A DNA stretch of 64,000 nucleotides from Patagioenas fasciata. Taxonomy: Eukaryota; Chordata; Aves; Columbiformes; Columbidae. Numbering within the stretch: the stretch's first letter is position 1; every line of letters starts with the position of its first letter. The stretch lies in NCBI RefSeq assembly GCF_037038585.1, contig NC_092522.1:52267661-52331660 (forward strand). Reading direction: 5' to 3'. Below the pieces are notes generated by a model. The model made no database searches. It was not told the DNA's origin and saw only the letters and a list, made by a program, of their open reading frames with translations. This document shows, piece after piece, positions 44,741-64,000 of this stretch. The position numbers were made by a program, and so were the translations under genes.

Positions 44741-47700
44741 ACATATTTATATCACCCTACCACAAGTAGTCAGCAGCGAGTGAACAGATCAGGTTTCCAT
44801 TGGACTGATGGATGAACTCCTGAGATTAATTTGAATATTGTTAGGCCACAAACAACTGGAATAATCAACTTCTCTGTTTAAATCTTTATCTTTACTGTGG
44901 TACATGTGGACAACGTTTGCTGTCTTCGACAATATAGAATACCACTCTGAAATTTTATATTTAGGACTATCTATAATGTTTATTTAGAAAACCCTGTTTC
45001 ACACCATTGGTGCAATATTGTTAAAACTTGTAGCAAGACTGGGTAAATGGTGTTACCTCAAAAAAAAAAATAAACAACTCACTGCTTTAAAACCAAAATA
45101 GGTTACTAATAGCATTACTAGTGCACTAATCCTGTGAACCACAGGAGGGCCTTAAACAAGCCAATGTCAAACATGAATGAAACTTTCCAGTATGAAAAGA
45201 TAAAGAACGTTTTAATCTTCAATAAGATCTCCAATCAGTATTAAGCTTTAAAAGAGTGAAAATTAGACCACAAAACCTTGAATTCTTAAAATTTTCAAGG
45301 CCTGGAGCTGAGTGATGACTTGTGAACTGACTTCATGCAGCTTCTGCACATCTGTAAGATGTACCCCAAGACAGATAGAGAGGCTGCAAGATTCTAATCA
45401 CAGTATGCTGAGTATTAAAGAAAAAAAAAAACAGAAGTAAATTATCAATAACAAATGCAAATGCTGTTCATAATAATGCATAGCAACAATGGAAGAAGGT
45501 GCTTTTCCATGGGAAACACCACCCCACTTCCTCCTCAGCTTCAAGATTGTAAATGTTAGCAATTCCCATAGGAACTAGTTTTGGTAAATCCTAAACACTG
45601 AAGATCACATCTAGTGAGAGTTGTTCCACCTCTGTGACAAACATTGCTGGAGCAGCTTCCCTGTGGTATGATGTGGCAGAGATATGTGCTGAGCAGCCGC
45701 TCAGTATGGAAGTGCTGCATAGCCACTCCCGTCAGGGTGACTTGTTGCAGAGTGACAGTCTCTCTTTTTAGTCCAAAGAGCGTTCAAGAGCTTACACAGT
45801 TGGAACCTTGTGTCACGCTCATGAGAGGTGGGATGTCTGGGTCTGACCAAGACCAGTCTGAGGAAGGAGCTAATGGGGTTCCCTGCTCTGATCTGCAACA
45901 CCCTTGGCAAGTACTGGGACCACAGGGTTTTCACATGATGCAGAGATGATGATCACACTGCCTCGTCCTGAGCTTTCCACAGAGAGGAAGGAGCTGCTCT
46001 CCACAGGGTGTAGCCTTCAGGAGGGACACTCTTGGCAGAAATAAGTATCTCCACTCCAAATACCCTCTTGGTTAGGTTTTGTTGAGCTTCCTGCTCAGTG
46101 CGAAAGATCTGGCTCCCGCGCTGGCAGGGCTTGCCCTTCCCTCCTCACCCACACAGCCAAGCTGGGTGTGCCAAGCAGGTGCTGCAGCCCGCTCCAGGTG
46201 CCAAGGTTCAGCAGCTAGGTGCTGCATGGCTTTCCGATATAGGCTCGTGTGTTTAACTGATAGGGCTCAGTGTGAAAAACAAGATATCTCTTGTAAAAAA
46301 CAAGATAGTCCCCAAGAACTGAAGCTGTAGCATCACCACCTAACATTAATGTTTATTGGAAAGATGAATACCCACACAAAAGACGGCCTCAGAAGTCTAT
46401 GGGGTACAATATTTCAAATCTTTCTGATAAGAAAAGGACCCTCACTACAGACTTTGGAAGTTGTTTTTAACCACCCATCTCCCTTTTGCACATGCACATT
46501 TGGATACATTAGTAAAATGCATCTATTTTTTTAAAAGTACACACACTTGAATCAGTACTTTTTTTTTTTCTTGTTAGAACTTGTTTAAACCCAAATGACT
46601 CCCTGTTCAGTCCTGAATGGCCTTGTAGGAGTCCACCAGGACCTATTGTTTATTTCACTCTGATCCCTGTAGCTTTGGAAAGGACTTTGGCATGTTTACC
46701 TTCCTTACTCATCTTGTATGCCCACAGTTTGTTTATCCACTGTAGTCTACTGAAAATTCCACTGTTTCTTTTAGGTAAAGAAATAGGCCAAAGGTGATTT
46801 CAGGGTCCCTACCTGGATATGCATCACCAATTTGATCAAAGACAACCTTTGGCTTGTTCTTGTAAGTCAGGGGCACTCAGTGAGTGGGAGAAATCTCAGT
46901 CCACTCTCAGTCCAGAAAGACTGATCCTAACTTAAGCAGATTTGACATCACTGGCGATACTGTAATTAGACCAAAGTAAGCCCTGGTATAATCAGGCTTT
47001 CTGGCTTAAGTGTGCTAATCTGCTTTTTTTTTTTTTCTAAATCTAGCCTACCAATATTTATGTTCAAGGTTTTCCAGTGGCCATAGTTTGGGTAGTTGTT
47101 CTTTAACAGTCTGGAAGATGAGAGAAGCACAGAATTGTACTTTTCTGCCAGGAATGATCCCCCCACTCCTGGCCATCCTCCAGCCTCACTTGGGTTATTT
47201 AGGCTGCAGAGCGCCAAGGTACCAAGAAAAAGTATATTTAAATATGGTAAGTGAAGGTATTAGTACTGAAACATGCCAGGAGCCTATATTTTTGTCATAT
47301 TCTACTAAGTTTATATTTATTCAGCTCAATGAAGGCACGTGAGTCCTGAGAAAGGCTTACATAACTGAACTGACTGTCATTAATTAACAGTGTGTTTCAA
47401 CTTTGACCCCTTCACTTTCTGCCATCAGTCAGAACCTTGATTTTAGGCTCTTCCTTAAACCCGTGTGGCATTTTTTGTATAAAACACTTTAAGAAGGACA
47501 CAGAAAACTTTGGAGAAAACCTGTGACTAGCTCTCCTCAAGCAATACAAGGGTTTCAGCAAACACTTTGCAAGACAGTAGTGGAAGAAGTAAACCTCCTC
47601 AAAACCTTACTTGAGATGTTCATGCCACATCACTGATCCTCCTTATGCAGAAAAAGGAAATAGTTTTTCAAAATAGAATAGAAAACTACTTATACATTTT

Positions 47701-50700
47701 AAAAATCCTTTTGGATTCATTGCCAAGGCACGTTTTCCATAGTGAGGAAACCAAGCCTCCGTTGCAGCCCAGTTCAACACCTGCTAGGAGGTGCAGCCTG
47801 TCAAGTAAGCACTACCAGCCCTCCTACTCTGGAGGTAAAAATTACAGCAATTGCATATATGCCATTTAACTGTAAAAGAATATTTTTCTAACTGAGTAGA
47901 GGAGAATTTTGTAAGGCAGTGTTACAATAAGAGGCTCTCTAACCCCAGCTGACCCGATTTAGCAATATAAAGTACAGAGTTCACCTGACTGAACAAGCAG
48001 CCTCATCCCTTCCTTCCCAAACAATATAATCATCAACAATTGCTTCAAGGATATCAGCAATGCAGTGGTTTAATACCAGAAACAGCAGCTGGTGCTTCTT
48101 CTCACATGGATGTGGGGGCATGATTATTAAAAAGTGATCATTTATTATCATAGCCATCACCACTGTGGTGAGAAAACACACCCTTAAGAATAGTGGTACT
48201 GTAAGCTTAAATAGGGTGAAGATACTAGTTTGCGGTGGGGTTTTTTTTGTTGGTTTGGGTTGGTTTTGTCTGTTCCTCCCCTCTCAGGGCCTGGAGCTTG
48301 TAGCCGGCCCAGCAGAGGGGTGCTGCTCCCACCTGCAGCAGTGGCCCCAGCTCAGCCAGGCCATGTCCTGGGCACGCTGGGACTGCAGCCGCCCAGCCCC
48401 GCTGCACACCCGGGCACCACTCTGCCAGAGCGTTGCTCTCTGCTTCCCTGACTTCAGGCATTATATGCTTTTCAGAGCACAGGGCTATCTGTTTTCTATG
48501 CACATATGCTGTAGACCGTGTTGGGCCAGAGCTTGTGTGACTCCTACATATAGATTTTAGAACAGCAGGAACAACTACGTTAGTAAAAGCTTCACGAGTT
48601 CAGACCCATCCGACGGTAATCTAATCATCACAGGCAGGTCTTTCTGCATGTAAGGCAGGGAGAAGCAGTGATAATTGCAACAATTGTTTGGAATGCTGTC
48701 TTCTACGCTGACAAAATACTTTTTCTTTCTTACAGATAGCACCTCTCACTTCAGTTCCTGCTGCCCAGATGTGGTTTGGCTTGCCAACGATGATTGTTAA
48801 TCGCAGTAGCTGCTAATTTGCCAGTATTTATGTCTCAACAATCCAATTTTTTTCCAGATCCATTTTGCATCTATTTTACTTTTCACTTATTGACTTTGTC
48901 CATTATAATTCCTGTATCATAGTGCTCCTCTAGGCATTAATAGAGGAGAGTCTGAGTTTTTCTTGTGGTTTTATAAATATTACACCATTGCCTTATTTGC
49001 AGGTCTCCAGCTGGAAATACATGTTTTTGTTTTGATGCTTGATCCTACTCCAGATCCTACTGAGAACTGCAGATGATGAAATGCCTCTAGCTCTATAATG
49101 TAATAATTTATCCTAACTGATCAGATTTTACATAGAAACCATTAATTTCACAAATTACACATACTGCTCCACGGTCCGTTTCAGAACTGTTACCTGCTTA
49201 GTTGTTCTATTTTTCAGCACTGAGAAAAGTATTTCTGCATTTTAGCTCCTTCTAGAGTGATTTAGTTGTTATGCATTTATTTCAGTCTTATTCAGACTAA
49301 TATTATACTAAATTCATATTTCTACTAGGATATCTCTACAAACATGTCAGGGCTGACCACAGAGATTGTTCATTATTTACATAAGGCAGCTTCCCAAGTT
49401 TGCATTCTCAGGTGTTCAGTCTACTTCGTTACTGCTGTGTGCTCCGCATGGAATAAAACTCCTCAAACATTGTGCCATCACCTAGGGATAATAAATCTGT
49501 AATCAAAGATGCAAAAATAAATGTAAGTGTCACATCGAACCGTGTTCTTGTTTGGGTTCATTTGATATTGATGGCTGACTAAATGTCATAGTCAATGGCT
49601 CTACTCAGTCTTCTTATCTACCTACCAGATGTTTTGTGTCCGCTTTAATGAACAGGTATTTCATTACAAGGTATTAGGAGGTTGTTATAGCAATACATCT
49701 TCTCTTCCTATTTTTCTGCAACAGCAGGGAAATAATAACTACTTCTGTCCTGAGGACACAGTTTCTTGAACTTCTTGTTTAATTGTTGCTCCCTTGTCTG
49801 TCATACAACACTCCAAATAATGTTTTCCTGCAGTTCCTTTCACAGCTGAGAAAAGGTAACATCATTTTCCCCTGCGGATGTTTGTTAACAGTTACATCGG
49901 ATTCATCCTTTAGAACTGACTTCATGTCTTATGCCAGAAGCCTAACTACTGCATAGCACAAGTAGATTGTTCTGCAATGTCCTTAACACATTTCTCTTCA
50001 CTGGTTTTATTGCCAGACAGGTAGTACATCACTCTTTCCCTGATGGGGACATATCATCATGCATGTGCCTGCAAAGGCATGTCAAGGGGAAGAAAGAGAT
50101 GACCTAAAAGGAGAATAACTGCAGACTGCTCTACTGCTTTACTCAACAGCTGGATCTGAAGTCAAGTCCTGATCTGAAGTTCTGGGATGTGGGGAACTGG
50201 AAGGGCCATACATCTCCCACAGCTGGACAGAGAAATGGGGAATGTTGGATATGAAGACTCCCTGCTGGGGGAGACACAGTATTCATTTGCTAAACAGACC
50301 CATCATCCAACAGCTCACCTGCTCAAAGAGACAAAATTCAAGATACTGTGAAAAATTACTAAGGCTCACCCAGCCTTGGCTACCTTAGGTACCTGTCCTT
50401 GTGTCCAAAAATGCCAGCGCTAGACGTGGTAGTACTGAGGAGTTGTGGAACTAAGGCTGAAGGAGCCAGGGATGCTCTTCTTTCCCCCCAGCTGCAGGCG
50501 GCAGTTCAGGAGAGTGCAGATGTGTGCTGGTAGCAAGGGATGATGAGCTGCAGAAGTATCTACATAAAGCCTCTGTTTTTAAAGAGCATCCCATGTAGAG
50601 CAACTGATGGACAACCCTAGAGTCTACCTGCTAAAAATAAGGAAGGGAATTCAAGCGTACCGGCTTGATAATCAGAAGTACAAGGCTAATGATAAGCAAA

Positions 50701-51269
50701 AGCAACAGGAATTCCAGGAAAAAAATCCCAGGAAATGGCAGGTAGGGGTTTTGTGAAGATAATTTAAGGGATAAAAGACTGCAGGGGTTCTGTCTCTTTG
50801 AAGACCAAACCAGCTACAATTACCTGTTCTGACTGGAAGAAACATAGGAGCCATCCTCAGACATATGGGCTTGGCTTATTCACAAGCACCTAAAAATCAA
50901 AAGTGAACATACAATAAATAGACAAAAGGACATATGAATAGATGAAAATAAAGAAATGGTGTCAGCCTGAAGATAGAATCAGAAAGGTTAAGGCATGAAA
51001 TCAGTTTCAACTATCATGGAACATAAAAGACAAATAAAGTTTGATAAAAGCATTAGAAATTGAAAGAAAATAAATTGTAGTCATTTATTAATGCAGAAAG
51101 AGTCCACAACAGGTAAAGGAAGAAGTATCATAAAAATGAATCAAAATAGGTCTAAATTCAGCGTGAAAAATTGATAGAAGCATAGTTCAGACCATGAAAA
51201 GAACAGATTAAATATATTTTAGAAAAAATGCGTGGCAGGACCTAATTGGTGATTATCCTCCAGCTCATG

Positions 51270-51780
51270 GAGAGGACAGGGCAGTCTAGCACTGGAGAAG
51301 AGCACATGTCTGAAGAGAAGGGGTTAACAACAACCTAGCAAGTTATAAGTCTATTTGCCTAATTCTGATATCCCTAAAAATTGCTAGATTAATTTACTAA
51401 ACAAACAAATAATGTTCACTCAAGGAACAACATGCTTAAAAGTATACCTAACAGGGACTTGTCAGGAGCAACTCATGGCAAATCCAGTCAAATTTCACTA
51501 TTGAACAGGCTACAGGGTTAAAAGGGAAGTGGATAAATTGAGGGGGTGTTTTGTATGGCTTTTGATATCCTTATAAGAAACCTAAGAAGTGGTATGCAAA
51601 TAAAACCACACTAAATACATATAGAACTGCAGCAAAACGAAACTTCAAATCATTGCTAGCTGTTTTTGTTGTGTAACTGGTGGGGCCTGTCACATGTGAC
51701 TGGTTTCTTCTGGGCGCATTTCTAGTTAATGATTTTTCCAGTAACTACTTCAAAAACAAAGCTGGATACTCTCAAAACTA
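51270..51780 (+). mobile_element. Ancient CR1/L3-type LINE reverse-transcriptase relic
   Basis: On the plus strand, the order of motifs follows the middle of a CR1/L3 reverse transcriptase gene: a TATAAGTCTATTTGCCTAAT block, CAACTCATGGCAAATCCAGT, a TTTTGTATGGCTTTTGATA block (the degraded equivalent of the Phe-Asp-Thr-Val region), ATCCTTATAAGAAACC, and TCTAGTTAATGATTTTTCC. Frameshifts and stops throughout show that it is long dead. No restored frame is implied. Confidence 0.5.
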
Positions 51781-52451
51781 GAGAAAGGCACTGCCCTGCT
51801 GGCAAGGCTTTGACTGAGACATGATGACCTTTGACAGGGCTATGCCTTAAAAAAGCTGTGAACAAAAATGGAGTAAGGAAAAGGTTAAAAGATTTAAAAG
51901 GTATAGCCTGTGAGAAAATGCCTTTCAATGAAGACAGAAGAGTTTGGGTTTTTTTCTTTTCTCCATACATAGATTCAAGAAAAAAAAATGGTGAATTTTC
52001 AGTAGAGGAGAATAAGGCTATACCTCTAGGTAACACTGTAGCTATAATATTAGTGACTGAGCCTGGCCATATAGGATATGTGGAATATATATTTTGTGGA
52101 AAATGTATTTTGGATGAACCTACAGAAATTACTTCCATAGACCTTGTTTCTGTTGGTGGAAGTTGAATCAACTAGAAAAAATGATTCTTTGAGACCTTGT
52201 TCAGATTCACATTGCTGTTTTTAAATGAGGAGGCTTAAAAGGCCACAGAAACACGTTGGGCTGCATTTTGGCTTTCCATAATGCACTATACCAAAGGGAT
52301 TAAAACTCCGTCTCCCACACAGAAAAGCTGGGGGTGGTTGTGGGGTGTCACATCATATGCTGCAGACAAAGGAGAGGATGTCTATACACAGTGCTTTTCC
52401 TCAAACCTGCTGCACTCTGAGCAAGCAACCAGAAGGGTGCAGGGCTCTTAC

Positions 52452-52474
52452 TTTTTTTTTTTTTTTTTTTTTTT
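52452..52474. repeat. Poly(T) tract, 23 bases
   Basis: An uninterrupted run of 23 T residues, about 500 bases upstream of the MPC1 CpG island. It could be the poly(A) of a minus-strand retroinsertion, but the flanking sequence does not show a clear body or convincing target duplication. Confidence 0.9.
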
Positions 52475-53527
52475 AACCCGAGATCCTGCAGGAAATTAAG
52501 CAGCTGTGGCCTCCAGGGCTTCTGGCTGTGTATGTATGTCCCAGGCTGCACTCTCAGCCCAGTTCTAGGCTGTAAAAACTGAGGCTGCAAGTCTTTGGAA
52601 GGCAGAACAGATAACCACTGATTTTCACTATCTCTAGTGCACTGAGCAAAGATAAAAGAAGTAATTCACATATAGGTATTTGTTTGTACGGCCCAAATTT
52701 TATGAAGATGGTATTACTAGGCTTAAAGTTTATCTTCCCTTCTAAATAAGCAACCTCTGCTCAGGTATGAAATAGAAAGTACTACGAAGAAATGAGATCT
52801 TGTACCACTCCAGGCACAGAGGTAAAGGTTGAACTGTTGCAGTGCTCTGTCATAACCCTGTACTCACAACTCCAAAAATTCAAGGCCCTGGGCTCTTCAA
52901 AACCCCATAGGATTTATGTTAAAAAAAAAAAAAATCACTGAAACAACTGCGGGACCTCATACTTCTGCTCCAAGCGCGACTGAGATATTTTTGTTTCTTC
53001 AGCCATCTCTGCCACCATAAGGAAAACACCGTTCGTTGGAGAGGAAGTAGAGACTCGCCCCTTAACCTCCCGCGGGGCTCCGGCTGAAGGCGAACGGCGG
53101 GGCAGACACAGCAAGTCTGCCGTTGGACTGGCAGCAGCTGGCAAGGGACCCCATCCCGCCCCGTCCTCACGGATGCAACTGCCGAGGTCGGCGCTGCTCG
53201 GCACCGGCCCTGAGCGGGCACCCGCCCTGCACAAGGCCGACCCCACGCAGGCCGGGACAACGGGCGTCTGAGCGGCCGCACACAGGCAGAGCGTGCCAGG
53301 GGCTGCGGCCGCACACCCCTCCCGGACGCCGCACACCCCTCTCGGACGCCGCACTCCCCGCCCGCAGCCCACCAACGACCACTGCCCGCTCAACCCTCCC
53401 GGCGCCCCTGACACGCGCCACTGATAGGGGCAGAGCGAAACACCGTGGGGGGGTGGGCGGGATGCGCCCCGCAGTGGCCAATGGGAAGCCACAAGCCGCC
53501 GTCCTGCGGCCAATGGCGGCTGGCAAA

Positions 53528-54085
53528 GCCGCCGCGCGGCTCCCATCTGCAGGCTGCAGAGGAATGCCGGCAGCTCAGCCGATGGCGACTCTTCGTCGCG
53601 CTTTGCGACAATTTGCCCCCTCCTGTTCCCGCCGCCTTGGTTTACGGCAGTCTGCCTTTCCCCTTCCCCACAACCAGGAATTCGGTTTCGAGGCGCGTGA
53701 GGAGGGAGGCGGGGCCGCCGCGCGGCTCCCATCTGCAGGCTGCAGAGGAATGCCGGCAGCTCAGCCGATGGCGACTCTTCGTCGCGCTTTGCGACAATTT
53801 GCCCCCTCCTGTTCCCGCCGCCTTGGTTTACGGCAGTCTGCCTTTCCCCTTCCCCACAACCAGGAATTCGGTTTCGAGGCGCGTGAGGAGGGAGGCGGGG
53901 CCGCCGCGCGGCTCCCATCTGCAGGCTGCAGAGGAATGCCGGCAGCTCAGCCGATGGTGACTCTTCGTCGCGCTTTGCGACAATTTGCCCCCTCCTGTTC
54001 CCGCCGCCTTGGTTTACGGCAGTCTGCCTTTCCCCTTCCCCACAACCAGGAATTCGGTTTCGAGGCGCGTGAGGAGGGAGGCGGG
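53528..54085 (+). repeat. Three tandem copies of a 186-bp unit in the MPC1 promoter
   Basis: Units lie at 53528-53713, 53714-53899 and 53900-54085. By eye they are identical except for one C-to-T change in unit 3 (53958, versus C at 53586 in unit 1). Each unit begins GCCGCCGCGCGGCTCCC and ends GAGGAGGGAGGCGGG. Each contains a perfect 5-bp-stem inverted repeat, GTCGCGCTTTGCGAC. A fourth copy begins but diverges after nine bases (54086-54094). CCAAT boxes flank the array on both sides. Because 186 is divisible by three, it sustains long spurious open frames on both strands. Confidence 0.98.
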
Positions 54086-54247
54086 GCCGCCGCGACCAAT
54101 AGGCGCCTAGAGCGCCCTTCTGACGGAGTGGGCGGTGGTGCGTGCGCTGCCGTAAAGTGGGCGCCGGCGCGAAGGAGTTGTCAGCGGCGCCGGTAGCGTC
54201 AGTGCGCGAGGCGGCTGGGCTGGGCGTTCCTACCGCCAAGGGCCGCC

Positions 54248-64000
<9,753 letters not shown>

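Larger units (their letters stand above)
40801..52980. other. Intergenic region between RPS6KA2 and MPC1
   Basis: About 12 kb without a recognisable protein-coding gene. It holds old LINE relics (about 44405-44740 and 51270-51780), a 23-base poly(T) at 52452-52474, short A-runs, and small GC-rich patches at about 46110-46230 and 48280-48440. Open frames of up to 149 codons overlap on both strands and show no domain I recognise. Confidence 0.7.

Noticed and set aside
51831-52166. 111-codon plus-strand frame near the LINE relic
   Set aside because: No recognised domain, AT-rich composition, and a 149-codon frame on the opposite strand overlaps it. Chance openness or decayed repeat is more likely.
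52439-52522. Poly(T) as the tail of a small minus-strand retrocopy with CAGGGCT target duplication
   Set aside because: The flanking match is only 7-8 bases and the body about 50 bases with no recognised source RNA, so chance is likely.
53123-54196. 357-codon plus-strand open frame upstream of MPC1
   Set aside because: Same tandem-repeat artefact; it overlaps the promoter and has no link to MPC1's own start.
52935-54239. 434-codon minus-strand open frame opposite MPC1 exon 1
   Set aside because: It reads through the CpG island and the 186-bp array, whose length is a multiple of three and whose CpG-rich sequence is poor in stops. The repeated peptide resembles no protein family I know, and a plus-strand frame of 357 codons exists for the same reason.

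Overview
The window is vertebrate nuclear DNA, almost certainly from a bird. Coding sequence is split into short exons with GT-AG introns. Three truncated CR1 LINEs carry the avian CR1 3' tail, and gene order is RPS6KA2 followed by MPC1 on the same strand, the order I recall for human 6q27. There are no bacterial features, no CRISPR array and no tRNA or rRNA gene that I can see.

Layout. Positions 1-33578 hold the last ten coding exons of RPS6KA2 (ribosomal S6 kinase RSK3) on the + strand. They encode 409 residues, which I number 325-733 on the 733-aa human protein: the end of the AGC-kinase C-terminal extension, the linker with its phosphosites, the whole C-terminal CaMK-type kinase domain, and the tail with the ERK-docking motif and a C-terminal STRL. 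All ten exons join in frame. A 15.2-kb intron (6368-21537) separates the catalytic-lysine exon from the next one. From 33579 come the 3' UTR (several possible poly(A) sites, the last at 40767) and about 12 kb of intergenic DNA with old LINE debris. From about 53.0 kb a CpG island begins, holding a 3 x 186-bp near-perfect tandem repeat, CCAAT boxes, and exon 1 of MPC1 (mitochondrial pyruvate carrier subunit 1) with its ATG at 54248. MPC1 runs off the right edge in its fourth coding exon.

The strongest non-obvious signal is in MPC1. Exon 1 (71 coding nt) cannot join the next obvious exon (62150) in frame, because exactly four bases, encoding the end of Ser24 and Thr25, are missing. A four-base microexon, TACG at 59577-59580, supplies them. 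It has an AG acceptor, a GTAAGA donor, an upstream pyrimidine tract and downstream G-runs. Skipping it would give a stop 18 codons into the next exon.

Other items: a 214-bp mariner-like MITE with TA target duplication; a locally duplicated 5' splice site and a NAGNAG acceptor at the same RPS6KA2 exon; old L3/CR1-type LINE relics; a CR1 inserted inside the MPC1 CpG island; and a perfect ERR response element plus a second half-site in MPC1 intron 1. The two genes are not an operon. They are neighbours by synteny, one a growth-factor signalling kinase and the other a housekeeping inner-membrane transporter. All family assignments rest on reading the sequence and on memory of human homologues; no search was run.
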